NCBI RefSeq assembly: GCF_003149185.1
Contig: NZ_QGDO01000009.1
Span: forward strand, 124,001 to 188,000
DNA: 64,000 nt
Reading direction: 5' to 3'
Source: Sediminitomix flava
GTDB lineage: Bacteria > Bacteroidota > Bacteroidia > Cytophagales > Flammeovirgaceae
A model generated the notes under the pieces. It had not been told where the DNA came from, made no database searches, and saw only the letters and a list, made by a program, of their open reading frames with translations. The position numbers and the translations under genes are program-made. How positions within the stretch are numbered: the first letter of the stretch is position 1; each line of letters begins with the position of its first letter. Shown one piece after another: positions 53,573 through 62,300 of this stretch.

Positions 53573-53607
53573 AAAAAGGGATTCGATAGACATCGAATCC
53601 CTTTTTT
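53573..53607 (+). terminator. terminator of the tRNA operon
   Basis: A 15-bp perfect stem AAAAAGGGATTCGAT and its complement with a 4-base loop, ending in seven T, directly after the second tRNA-Gly. Confidence 0.9.
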
Positions 53608-53764
53608 TATTCTTTTTTATATTTCCATTTCTTGGCTATACAAGGGCTTTCTCTTATTTTTGAGTTTTGTGTAAAGCAGCGACGGAGAAAGCGAACTATT
53701 AGAAAACCACTTTTTTTTAGCTGAAAATTGAAATTATCAAGAGACAGAAGATAATAGGTATACT

Positions 53765-55876
53765 ATGGCAATCATTAGTAAAATACGAGAGAAATCAGGT
53801 TTGGCCGTAGGAGCAATCGCAATTGGTCTTATCGGTTTTGTTGTGGGCGGAGATCTGCTCTCAGGCAATTCAAGATTATTAGGGTCGAACAAGCAAATCG
53901 TTGGAGAAATCAACGGGATGGAAATTGACCGTCAAGAGTTCGAAACTGAATTAGAGAGACAACGTGCATTGTACAGCAATCAGCTAGGGCAATATCCTGC
54001 TGCTAGAGAAATGCAAATCCTAAGAGACCGTGCTTGGAATGCTTTCATCGAAAAGTATGCGTACGATGCAGAGTATGACAAGCTAGGCTTGAAAGTAACG
54101 CCTGAAGAATTGGAAGATATGATCAAGGGGAATAATATCCACCCATACTTGAAGCAATCTCCAATCTTTTTAGATTCTCTTGGAAACTTCTCAAAGGAAA
54201 GAGTAATCCAATATTTAGGAGCTTTGAAGCAACAAGGTGCTAACTCTCCTGCATATGTTGAGTTCATGAACTTTGAGCAACAACTTCCAGGGCTTCGTGT
54301 AAGACAGAAATATGAAAACTTACTTTCTACTTCAAACTACGCAACTGATCTAGAAGGTAAGAAAGAATACGAAAAGCAAAATACAAAAGCAGATGTTGCT
54401 TACTTGTATGTGCCTTTCTACAGTGTAGCTGATTCTTTAGTAGAAGTTTCAAACGGTGAGTTGAAAGACTACTACAACAGCCACAAAGAAGACTTCAAAA
54501 GAGACGAAACAAGATCTATCCAGTTTGTAAGTTTCTCAATTGCACCTTCAGCAGATGATAAAGCTGCTTTGGAAAGAGAAGTAAATGGGTTGAAACAACC
54601 ATTTGCAGAAGCAGTAGACGATTCAGTTTTTGTACAATCAAATACAGAAGCTGCAGCTCCATTCATGAGTGTAAACGCAACTGGTGTTCCTTCAACTTTG
54701 GATATCAACAAACTTGAGAAAGGTGAAGTAGCAGGTCCATTCTTTGCTGCAAATGCTTACAGACTTTATAAAGTTATGGACGTAGAGAAAGATACAGTTC
54801 TTTCTGCTCGTGCTAGCCATATCTTGATCAAAGCAGGTGATGACAAAGCAGCTGCTAAGAAAGAGGCTCAAGGTATCTTGAATGAAATCAAAGGTGGTGC
54901 TGACTTTGCTCAAATGGCAAGAAAGCACGGACAAGACGGTACAAAAGCAAAAGGTGGTGACTTGAACTGGTTCTCTGAAGGAGCTATGGTTAAGCCATTC
55001 AATGATGCTGTATTTAAAGCGAAGAAAACAGGTCTTCTTCCAAGATTGGTAGAAACTGAGTTCGGATACCACATCATTGATGTTACTGAAACTGCAACTG
55101 ACAAGAAAGTAGTTCTTGGAGTAGTTGAAAGACCATTGAATCCTTCTGAGCGTACAATCAACGAAGCATTCACTAAAGCTGGTCGTTTTGCGGCATCAAG
55201 CAAAGACAAAGGAGATTTCGAAGAAAATGCTAAAGCTGATTCGTTATTCATCCAACAAGCTATCGATTTGAGAGCTGACGCTAGAAACATCAACAACATC
55301 TACGGTGATGAGGTAAGACCATTGATCCGTTGGGCATTTGATGAGGATACAAACAATGGTGACGTATCTGACGAGTTCCAATTGAATGATAACTATGTAG
55401 TAGTTAACTTGATCGGATCAAAAGACGAAGGTTATGAGTCTTTCGAGTCAGTAAAAGACCAAGTGAAAAGAGAAGTATTAAAAGCTAAGAAAGGTGAGTA
55501 TATCGCTAAGAAGTTGAAAGAAACTTCTGCAGACAACCTTGGTGCTATGGCTGCCGCTTACGGTAAAGGTGCTAAAACAGGTTCTGCTGCAGACTTAGCA
55601 TTTGGTGCAAGCTCTATTTCAGGTATCGGATTTGCTCCTAAGACTATCGGTACTGTATTCACAATGAAAGCTGGCGATGAGTCTGCTCCTATCATTGATG
55701 ATAATGGTGTTGTAGTTGTAAACGTAGAGAATATCACTAACGCATTGGAAACTGCAGATTATTCAATCTACAAAGGACAAATCAACCAACGTCAGAACAA
55801 CTCTACTACTTACAAAATTGGTAGAGCAATCACTGACTTGAGTGAAGTAAAAGACAACAGAGCGAAATTCTATTAA
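53765..55876 (+). CDS. PpiD-like periplasmic folding protein with parvulin domain
   Basis: The protein has 703 residues. A single N-terminal transmembrane helix (about 14-30) anchors it, followed by a SurA_N_3-like chaperone region (about 40-220), a parvulin PPIase domain near 348-440 (ARASHILIKAG, FAQMARKHGQD, LLPRLVETEFGYHIIDV) and a C-terminal chaperone-like domain. This is the PpiD/SurA type of peptidyl-prolyl isomerase that helps fold outer-membrane proteins. It is preceded by the tRNA terminator, so it has its own promoter. Confidence 0.88.
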   Translation: MAIISKIREKSGLAVGAIAIGLIGFVVGGDLLSGNSRLLGSNKQIVGEINGMEIDRQEFETELERQRALYSNQLGQYPAAREMQILRDRAWNAFIEKYAYDAEYDKLGLKVTPEELEDMIKGNNIHPYLKQSPIFLDSLGNFSKERVIQYLGALKQQGANSPAYVEFMNFEQQLPGLRVRQKYENLLSTSNYATDLEGKKEYEKQNTKADVAYLYVPFYSVADSLVEVSNGELKDYYNSHKEDFKRDETRSIQFVSFSIAPSADDKAALEREVNGLKQPFAEAVDDSVFVQSNTEAAAPFMSVNATGVPSTLDINKLEKGEVAGPFFAANAYRLYKVMDVEKDTVLSARASHILIKAGDDKAAAKKEAQGILNEIKGGADFAQMARKHGQDGTKAKGGDLNWFSEGAMVKPFNDAVFKAKKTGLLPRLVETEFGYHIIDVTETATDKKVVLGVVERPLNPSERTINEAFTKAGRFAASSKDKGDFEENAKADSLFIQQAIDLRADARNINNIYGDEVRPLIRWAFDEDTNNGDVSDEFQLNDNYVVVNLIGSKDEGYESFESVKDQVKREVLKAKKGEYIAKKLKETSADNLGAMAAAYGKGAKTGSAADLAFGASSISGIGFAPKTIGTVFTMKAGDESAPIIDDNGVVVVNVENITNALETADYSIYKGQINQRQNNSTTYKIGRAITDLSEVKDNRAKFY

Positions 55877-55900
55877 TAGATATATCGCTTGAAAATATAA

Positions 55901-55936
55901 ACGGGATGTTCTCTTTAGAGAGCATCCCGTTTTTTT
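55901..55936. terminator. bidirectional terminator
   Basis: A stem ACGGGATG...TCTC / GAGA...CATCCCGT with a short inner loop followed by TTTTTT on plus, between the PpiD-like gene and the converging yidD gene. Confidence 0.78.
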
Positions 55937-55955
55937 ATATCATGAAAAATTGAAA

Positions 55956-56177
55956 TTAAGGAACAGGGTCATATCCACTTCCTCCCCAAGGATGGCATTT
56001 TCCAATTCTTTTTAAACCAAGCTTAAGCCCTTTTACGGGGCCATGTTTTTTTATTGCTTCAATCATATACTGAGAGCAAGTAGGTGAGTATCTGCAAGAG
56101 GCAGGGGTGTAGGGTGATATTCCTTGTTGATAGAACCGAACAAGAAAAATTAATGTCTTCTCAGTAAATGATTTCAT
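55956..56177 (-). CDS. yidD: membrane protein insertion efficiency factor YidD
   Basis: The protein has 73 residues with the full YidD pattern: [23 protein letters not shown], three Cys in a CRYSPTC arrangement, and C-terminal [13 protein letters not shown]. It promotes insertion of membrane proteins by YidC. In many bacteria yidD lies beside rnpA and yidC; here it stands alone. Confidence 0.93.
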   Translation of the reverse strand: MKSFTEKTLIFLVRFYQQGISPYTPASCRYSPTCSQYMIEAIKKHGPVKGLKLGLKRIGKCHPWGGSGYDPVP

Positions 56178-56534
56178 CTTTTCGCGTGCGTATTTTTTGT
56201 TTTTATATACCTTAAAAATACTAATTCTTGAATGTAAAGTTTCATAATTAAGGTGATTATGAAATGAAAAAGGCTTAGACTTGAGATATATTTTTACTCT
56301 GAAGTGAGTTGGAAGTATTTAAAGGTATTAGATTAATAGAATGATTTAAAGTCATTAAAATTAGGTGTATTTGCTTTGACGAATATCTTAAATGCTTGAT
56401 TTTAGAAAGATTTGACTCTAATGTGGTATATTTTTGTTTAAAAAAATTACATAACCGTATTAGTAAATCTGTAAATTCCTATTAAATTGCCAATGCGATT
56501 TTAAACAAATGCTAATAATCAAAAGCGACAACAG
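56178..56534 (+). other. AT-rich divergent intergenic region between yidD and sucD
   Basis: A 357-base gap with no credible reading frame. It must hold the promoters of both divergent genes. The only clear element is TATTTTTG at 56429-56436 on the plus strand. Confidence 0.45.
56429..56436 (+). promoter_or_regulatory. candidate -7 box of the sucD promoter
   Basis: TATTTTTG matches TAnnTTTG, 98 bases before the sucD ATG. A TTTG at 56411-56414 is only 14 bases upstream, shorter than expected, so this is a weak call. Confidence 0.35.
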
Positions 56535-57422
56535 ATGAGTGTTCTTGTAAATAAAGATTCCAAGGTCATAGTCCAAGGTTTTACAGGGTCAGAGGGAACG
56601 TTTCACGCGTCTCAAATGATCGAGTACGGAACAAATGTAGTAGGTGGAGTAACTCCAGGAAAAGGAGGACAACTTCATTTAGATCGACCAGTATTCAATA
56701 CAGTTTCAGATGCAGTAGAAGCTACTGAGGCAAACGTATCAATTATTTTTGTACCGCCAGCATTCGCAGCAGATGCTATTATGGAAGCTGCTGAAGCGGG
56801 TATCAAAGTTATTATAACTATTACAGAAGGTATTCCTGTAGCTGATATGGTGAAAGTGAAAGAATACTTGGTAGGTAAAGATGTTCGTATGATCGGACCA
56901 AACTGTCCAGGTGTTATCACTCCAGAAGAAGCTAAAGTAGGTATCATGCCTGGTTTTATCTTTAAGAAAGGTAGAGTAGGTATCGTATCAAAATCAGGAA
57001 CTCTTACTTATGAAGCTGCAGACCAAATTGTGAAAGCAGGTTTTGGTGTTTCTACAGCAATTGGTATTGGTGGAGACCCAATCATTGGTACAACTACGAA
57101 AGAAGCTGTTGAGTTGTTGATGAATGACGATGAAACTGATGCTATCGTGATGATCGGTGAGATTGGTGGTAACCTAGAAGCTGACGCTGCAAGATGGATT
57201 CAATCTCAAGGAAATCCTAAACCAGTTGTTGGATTTATCGCAGGTCAAACTGCTCCTAAAGGTAAGAGAATGGGACACGCTGGTGCTATCATTGGTGGAG
57301 CTGACGATACAGCTGAAGCTAAAATGAGAATCATGGGTGAGTGTGGCATTCACGTAGTACAATCTCCAGCAGATATCGGAGAAACTATGGTTAAAGCTTT
57401 GAACGAGTTGGCAAAAGCTTAA
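56535..57422 (+). CDS. sucD: succinyl-CoA ligase alpha subunit
   Basis: The protein has 295 residues with the CoA-binding N-terminal domain ([27 protein letters not shown]) and the ligase domain containing the phosphohistidine in GHAGAIIGG (about residue 248). It converts succinyl-CoA to succinate with nucleotide triphosphate formation in the TCA cycle. The beta subunit sucC is not adjacent, so the two subunits are encoded apart. A 17-bp terminator follows. Confidence 0.95.
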   Translation: MSVLVNKDSKVIVQGFTGSEGTFHASQMIEYGTNVVGGVTPGKGGQLHLDRPVFNTVSDAVEATEANVSIIFVPPAFAADAIMEAAEAGIKVIITITEGIPVADMVKVKEYLVGKDVRMIGPNCPGVITPEEAKVGIMPGFIFKKGRVGIVSKSGTLTYEAADQIVKAGFGVSTAIGIGGDPIIGTTTKEAVELLMNDDETDAIVMIGEIGGNLEADAARWIQSQGNPKPVVGFIAGQTAPKGKRMGHAGAIIGGADDTAEAKMRIMGECGIHVVQSPADIGETMVKALNELAKA

Positions 57423-57442
57423 TAACATAGTACAAAATAAAT

Positions 57443-57482
57443 AAAAAGGCGATACTCTTTATTTCAAGAGTATCGCCTTTTT
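57443..57482. terminator. very strong bidirectional terminator
   Basis: A 17-bp perfect stem AAAAAGGCGATACTCTT and its complement with a 6-base loop, between sucD and the converging amidase gene. Confidence 0.9.
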
Positions 57483-57498
57483 TATCGTTTATAATTTG

Positions 57499-58467
57499 TT
57501 ATTTCGAGCTTCGATATACAGGAGTTGTTTTAGAGAAGGTGACGATGAATGCATCTTTATAACCTTTTCTTTTCATTTCCTGTACCAATCTATTCGCATC
57601 TGCTTTACTGTACTCTCTTCCTACCATATACTGATACTTATATTTATTAGAAGTATCGGTTTTAAATACATCAATTCGTCTATTTACAGACTTAAATTTA
57701 CTAGAGTTCGGATCAACATATTTGATGGAAGACATGATTTGTACTTTGTAATAAGGAAACTTTTGCTGTCCTTTTTTAGAGGGTTTGTAATGCTCTAAAA
57801 TATAAGTTCTTACCCCTCTAAATATCGCTGAAGCAATTAAGCTTTGACCTTCTCCAGAATTTAGAAATGCTTCTTCCTTTCGGTTAGACATAAATCCTGC
57901 TTCTACCAATATAGCAGGCATATTAGTGTACTGAAGTACTTGAAGGTTGTGTCTACGATCGGCTTTATCTTTTACCCCCCAACTTTTTCGTCCAGCTCGG
58001 TCTCTGAACTGTTTTTCAACTAGATCAGCTAGCTTACGGCTTTCATTAAATCCATGACTCTGAATATGTGTTTGGGTACCGTAATTTGAACGATTATTTG
58101 AAGAGTTACAATGGATACTGATGAAGAGATCAGCATTGTTCTCATTAGCAATCTTTACACGTTCATCCAAAGACACGTATTTATCGGTCATTCGTGTATA
58201 TAGGATTTTTACGTTTTTCACCCTTTCAGAGAGGTAACCTCCTAGGCGATAAGCAATATCTAAATTGAGGTCTTTTTCATGTTTTTTAGACGCACTTCCT
58301 CTGGGTTTTCCCGGATCTTTTCCACCGTGTCCAGGATCAATTACGATAGTTACAGGAAAGGGGGCTTTCTTTACAACTACCGAAGGATCACTCTTTTGAG
58401 CTAAAGCTGAATGAGTGAAAAATAACAATAAATTAAAATATAAGAATATAAACGATCGAGAACTCAT
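57499..58467 (-). CDS. N-acetylmuramoyl-L-alanine amidase
   Basis: The protein has 322 residues with a signal peptide to about residue 23, an Amidase_3 domain (about 38-215) and a C-terminal SPOR-like segment (YYKVQIMSS near 240 to the end). Zinc-binding residues are His47 in DPGHGGKDPG, Glu64 and His119 in SIHCNSS; the catalytic Glu is 189 in LVEAGFMSN. It cleaves the amide bond between MurNAc and the stem peptide, in the periplasm. It diverges from mreB, a sensible neighbour for cell-wall remodelling. Confidence 0.9.
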   Translation of the reverse strand: MSSRSFIFLYFNLLLFFTHSALAQKSDPSVVVKKAPFPVTIVIDPGHGGKDPGKPRGSASKKHEKDLNLDIAYRLGGYLSERVKNVKILYTRMTDKYVSLDERVKIANENNADLFISIHCNSSNNRSNYGTQTHIQSHGFNESRKLADLVEKQFRDRAGRKSWGVKDKADRRHNLQVLQYTNMPAILVEAGFMSNRKEEAFLNSGEGQSLIASAIFRGVRTYILEHYKPSKKGQQKFPYYKVQIMSSIKYVDPNSSKFKSVNRRIDVFKTDTSNKYKYQYMVGREYSKADANRLVQEMKRKGYKDAFIVTFSKTTPVYRSSK

Positions 58468-58534
58468 CTCTTGGCTGATTTCGAGTCTAAAAAAACTTTT
58501 ATCCTTTATTGGATTATTTTAATGAAATTTGGCA

Positions 58535-58542
58535 CAAAAATA
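58535..58542 (-). promoter_or_regulatory. candidate -7 box of the amidase promoter
   Basis: The complement reads TATTTTTG, matching TAnnTTTG, 67 bases before the amidase ATG in the gap shared with mreB. Confidence 0.4.
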
Positions 58543-58739
58543 GAACGCTTTAAATGAAAAAAAATTAAATCTATTGTTAAATAATTCTCAGAAAAAATAG
58601 ATTTATCTCCCTTTTCAAATCAGAGTGTATATTCATACTATTTATAAGTATAAAATATTTCGTACCTTAGAAAGGTATGCAAATATATAATCTGGAATAC
58701 GATTTATTTAATTGCAGGTCATTCAATATAGTAACATTC

Positions 58740-59765
58740 ATGGGCTTCTTTGATTTTTTATCCTCTAATCTCGCAATCGATCTCGGTACAGCAAACACCT
58801 TGATCCTAAATAATGGTAAGGTAGTCGTAGATGAACCTTCTATTATTGCATTGAACCGTTCAAATGGAAAAGTAATTGCTCTAGGACGGCAAGCAATGCA
58901 AATGCATGAAAAAACGCATGAGCATATTCGAACAATTCGCCCGTTGAAAGATGGTGTAATTGCGGATTTCCATGCGGCAGAACAAATGATAAGAGGTCTT
59001 ATCAAGTTAATCGGAAGTGATAAATGGTTTTTCACACCTCAACACAGAATGATTATTTGTATTCCTTCTGGGATTACAGAGGTGGAGAAAAGAGCTGTAC
59101 GAGATTCAGCTGAACATGCAGGTGCTCGTGAAGTATTCATGATTCAAGAGCCAATTGCAGCAGCGATCGGTATAGGCTTGGATATTGATCAGCCAGTAGG
59201 TTCTATGGTTGTAGATATTGGGGGAGGAACTACTGAGATTGCTGTGATTGCCTTATCAGGTATTGTTTGTGACCAGTCAGTTCGTATTGCAGGTGATATC
59301 TTCAATCGAGACATTCTTGATTATATGAGAAGACAGCACAACCTTTTGATTGGAGAACGTACTGCTGAGAAAATCAAGATCGAAATTGGATCGGCCATTA
59401 CAGAGTTAGAAAATCCGCCAGAAGACTTTGAGGTAAGAGGAAGAGACCTTATGACCGGTATTCCTAAAGTGATCAAAGTATCGTACACAGAAATTGCTTT
59501 TGCTATAGATAAATCGATTGCTAAGATTGAAGAAGCTATATTGAAAGCCTTAGAGACAGCCCCACCTGAGCTTTCAGCAGATATTTATGAGAGAGGAATT
59601 CACCTTACAGGAGGCGGTGCTTTATTGAGAGGATTGGATAAAAGAATCTCTATGAAAACAAAATTACCAGTACATATTGCAGATGATCCTTTGAAAGCGG
59701 TCGTATTGGGTACGGGTAAGGCACTAGAGCAATTCAATGAATTCAAGGGAGTATTGATGAACTAA
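58740..59765 (+). CDS. mreB: rod shape-determining protein MreB
   Basis: The protein has 341 residues from the ATG at 58740, where the normal MreB start (MGFFDFLSSNLAIDLGTANTL) lies; an in-frame ATG at 58677 would add 21 residues. Actin-like phosphate motifs are visible as DLGTANT, VVDIGGGTTE and TGGGALLRGL. It forms membrane filaments that direct sidewall peptidoglycan synthesis. A hairpin after it separates it from mreC. Confidence 0.95.
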   Translation: MGFFDFLSSNLAIDLGTANTLILNNGKVVVDEPSIIALNRSNGKVIALGRQAMQMHEKTHEHIRTIRPLKDGVIADFHAAEQMIRGLIKLIGSDKWFFTPQHRMIICIPSGITEVEKRAVRDSAEHAGAREVFMIQEPIAAAIGIGLDIDQPVGSMVVDIGGGTTEIAVIALSGIVCDQSVRIAGDIFNRDILDYMRRQHNLLIGERTAEKIKIEIGSAITELENPPEDFEVRGRDLMTGIPKVIKVSYTEIAFAIDKSIAKIEEAILKALETAPPELSADIYERGIHLTGGGALLRGLDKRISMKTKLPVHIADDPLKAVVLGTGKALEQFNEFKGVLMN

Positions 59766-59827
59766 ATTTCAGATTTAGTAGCGTTAGAATAGACCAAAAT
59801 ATTGAAGCCATAAAAAATACATGAAAG

Positions 59828-59866
59828 GAAGTCCGCTTTGCTGTAGTAGCATAGCGGATTTCTTTT
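59828..59866 (+). terminator. hairpin between mreB and mreC
   Basis: A 15-bp stem GAAGTCCGCTTTGCT / AGCATAGCGGATTTC with one mismatch and one wobble and a 5-base loop, followed by TTTTAT. It may be a partial terminator setting the MreB to MreC ratio. Confidence 0.6.
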
Positions 59867-59935
59867 ATATATTTGAAAGCTTGCACATAGAAATGAGAAA
59901 GCAAGCAGGGATTAGCGAGCTAAAGCGGATAGAGA

Positions 59936-60811
59936 ATGCAGGAATTATTTGATTTTATATATCGAATTAGAGTCTTTTTGGTATTTGTTGTATTAGAAAT
60001 AGTAGCAGGTATCTTAATAGTCTCAAATAATAGTTATCAGAGAGCAACATTTTTTTCATCGTCAAGTGCAGTTGCAGGAAACTTATTTCAAGTCACAACC
60101 AATGTGACAAGGTATTTGGATTTGAGCAGAATAAATGAAGAGTTGAGAGAGGAGAATGCTTTGCTCAGAGAACGTCTGTTGGCTTTGGACACCCTTGTTG
60201 TCGACCCAGAGGATAGCTTAGCGCTTTTGAATTTGAGTTTTTCAGACACATTAGTCACAAAAGATACAGCAGATACAGACCTAAAGTTTGCATTTCAAGA
60301 GGCTGAAGTAATCAATAATTCGATTCGTAGAAATAATAACTACATCACTATTGATAAAGGACGATTGGATGGAGTAGAAGAAGGAATGGGGATTATCACC
60401 TCTGGTGGTATTGTTGGACAGGTGAAAAATGTATCCGATCATTTTGCTACTTGTTATTCGGTACTTCATTCTCGAATGAACATTTCTGCTGAATTATTAA
60501 AAGATAAATCACTCTGTACTGTAAAGTGGGATACCAATAATCCTGCGAAAGCAAGTCTTCATTATCTCCCGATGCACATCGAATTAAGTGAAGGAGATAC
60601 AGTCATTACTTCAGGTTACAACACTGTTTATCCACAAGGAATTATGATTGGAACAGTTAGTAAGACGGAGTATAAAATGGAGGAATCTTTTGTGAATGTA
60701 GAAATTGACTTGGCAGTAGACTTTGACCAACTTTCATATGTATATATAATCAATGCCCTATTCAGAGCTGAAAAGGATTCATTAGAAAGTTTGAATGCCA
60801 TTGATGAATAA
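59936..60811 (+). CDS. mreC: rod shape-determining protein MreC
   Basis: The protein has 291 residues with one transmembrane helix near 13-30, a coiled-coil (about 62-80) and the MreC beta-barrel domain (NNYITIDKGRLDGVEEGMGI, SGGIVGQVKNVSDHFA). It links MreB to the periplasmic peptidoglycan synthases. It starts 170 bases after mreB with the hairpin between. Confidence 0.93.
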   Translation: MQELFDFIYRIRVFLVFVVLEIVAGILIVSNNSYQRATFFSSSSAVAGNLFQVTTNVTRYLDLSRINEELREENALLRERLLALDTLVVDPEDSLALLNLSFSDTLVTKDTADTDLKFAFQEAEVINNSIRRNNNYITIDKGRLDGVEEGMGIITSGGIVGQVKNVSDHFATCYSVLHSRMNISAELLKDKSLCTVKWDTNNPAKASLHYLPMHIELSEGDTVITSGYNTVYPQGIMIGTVSKTEYKMEESFVNVEIDLAVDFDQLSYVYIINALFRAEKDSLESLNAIDE

Positions 60812-60852
60812 CAGAATAAAGTATTGAAAGCATAGGGATTGACTTTGGGAGC

Positions 60853-61377
60853 ATGAGAAATAAGAATATAGTAAGTATAATCGTAGGATTTTTTGGTTAC
60901 ATTTTAATCCAACTTCTTTTTTTCAGAAATACACAATTGTTTGGGTTGGCTTTTTGCTTCCCGTATATAGCCTTCATACTCCTTTTGCCTTTCGGACAAA
61001 ATGGAATAGGAAGTATGGTATTGGCTTTTATTCTGGGAATCACTGTAGATATTTTCTACGATACCTTAGGAATACATGCAGCCGCCTGTGTTTTTATGGC
61101 CTTTGCACGTAACTATTATCTAAAAAATTTCGGGGGGGGAGATAAGTACGATGCTAATGACATACCGAGTGTGTTGTTATTGGGCAATGGCGGTTTTTTG
61201 TCACTTACATTACCTCTCATTTTCTTGCATCATTTTACCTTCCTAATGATAGAAGCAAGTAACTGGGCACTAATCGGAAGGACTTTATTACAAGCCGTAT
61301 TGTCAACTGTATTTACAGCACTCATACTTCTTTGTATTCAAATGATCTTATATCCGGTACAGAAAAGAAGGCTGTAA
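60853..61377 (+). CDS. mreD: rod shape-determining protein MreD
   Basis: The protein has 174 residues with about five transmembrane helices. It is assigned by position directly after mreC and its MreD-like membrane topology (FLGLAFCFPYIAFILLLP-like start; C-terminal hydrophobic helices). MreD is weakly conserved, so the position carries the call. No penicillin-binding protein 2 or rodA gene follows. Confidence 0.8.
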   Translation: MRNKNIVSIIVGFFGYILIQLLFFRNTQLFGLAFCFPYIAFILLLPFGQNGIGSMVLAFILGITVDIFYDTLGIHAAACVFMAFARNYYLKNFGGGDKYDANDIPSVLLLGNGGFLSLTLPLIFLHHFTFLMIEASNWALIGRTLLQAVLSTVFTALILLCIQMILYPVQKRRL

Positions 61378-61572
61378 GTTTAGGATACATTAAGAGATAA
61401 AGAGATTAGAAGGAATCGTTTGGTAAAAGTCTGTTAAAAATTTGAATCCAATCCTTTTTTAAACTGTAATTGAGAAGCTTAGTGGAATGAAATCAAATTG
61501 TCAATAATCGTAAATGATTATTTGATAAATCCCACTTTGGAGTAAATAAAAACGATTCTGAAAGTCTCCAAT

Positions 61573-62226
61573 ATGAAAAATATCAAGAAATTCTTCCTTT
61601 TATTTTCAATGATAGTTGTTGGTGTTTTTACTGTATCTGAAAGTAAAGCACAAGGAGAACAGCATATGATTAAACTCTCAGGAGTTGTAGTTGAAGGTGA
61701 TAGTCTTTTTGGGGTTCCTGGAGTGCATATTGTAGTTGAAAATGCAGGAAAAGGAACAGTTTCTAATCAGGCAGGTTTATTTTCAGCAGATGTATTTCCT
61801 GGAGATTCTATTTCGTTTTCGGCCGTAGGTTTTAAGAAAGTGAAAATGGCAGTTCCCGATACTCGAAACCCTGCTTGGACTGTAGTCGTAAAGCTTCAGG
61901 AAGATGTGAAAACATTACCTCAGATTGAGATTTATCCATATCCAACAAAGGAATTGTTCAGAGAAGCTTTTTTAGCTCTTGATCAAGAAGAAGATCCGAG
62001 GATAACAAATATGAAGGAAAATGTAAATCAAGAGAAAATCACTTATATGGCTAAAGTGATTGAGGATGATTACAACGATAACTTCAATACCTTTTTAAAA
62101 CAACAGCAAGCCATGCAAACTGCACGAATGTTTGCACCATCCTTTTCCTTCACTGATCCATTTGCATGGGCACGATTTATAAAATCTGTTCAAAATGGAG
62201 ACCTGAAAAAGAAAAGGTGGAATTAA
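61573..62226 (+). CDS. secreted carboxypeptidase-regulatory-like domain protein
   Basis: The protein has 217 residues. A signal peptide to about residue 26 is followed by a carboxypeptidase regulatory-like (CarboxypepD_reg-like) domain (about 32-115) of the type LSGVVVEGDSLFGVPGVHIVVENAGKGTVSNQ, then a helical C-terminal part with several Met and Gln (LKQQQAMQTARMFAP). This domain is typical of surface or TonB-linked proteins in Bacteroidota. Function is unknown. It lies between mreD and the peptidase gene. Confidence 0.72.
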   Translation: MKNIKKFFLLFSMIVVGVFTVSESKAQGEQHMIKLSGVVVEGDSLFGVPGVHIVVENAGKGTVSNQAGLFSADVFPGDSISFSAVGFKKVKMAVPDTRNPAWTVVVKLQEDVKTLPQIEIYPYPTKELFREAFLALDQEEDPRITNMKENVNQEKITYMAKVIEDDYNDNFNTFLKQQQAMQTARMFAPSFSFTDPFAWARFIKSVQNGDLKKKRWN

Positions 62227-62241
62227 GAATTTGAAAATCAG

Positions 62242-62279
62242 AAAGCGTTAGAGAATAGCCGTTCTCAAACGCTTTTTTT
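62242..62279 (+). terminator. terminator before the oligopeptidase gene
   Basis: A 14-bp stem AAAGCGTTAGAGAA / TTCTCAAACGCTTT (one mismatch) with a 6-base loop followed by TTTT, just 22 bases before the next ATG. Confidence 0.75.
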
Positions 62280-62300
62280 CGTATAAAATAGAATAACAGA

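Noticed and set aside
54692-55299. Two overlapping minus-strand frames of 126 and 129 codons opposite the PpiD-like gene
   Set aside because: They overlap each other and the PpiD-like gene completely, and their translations show no family resemblance. The coding strand clearly encodes the parvulin protein.
58677-58739. Extended MreB start at 58677
   Set aside because: It adds 21 residues before the conserved MGFFDFLSSNL start, which is at 58740.
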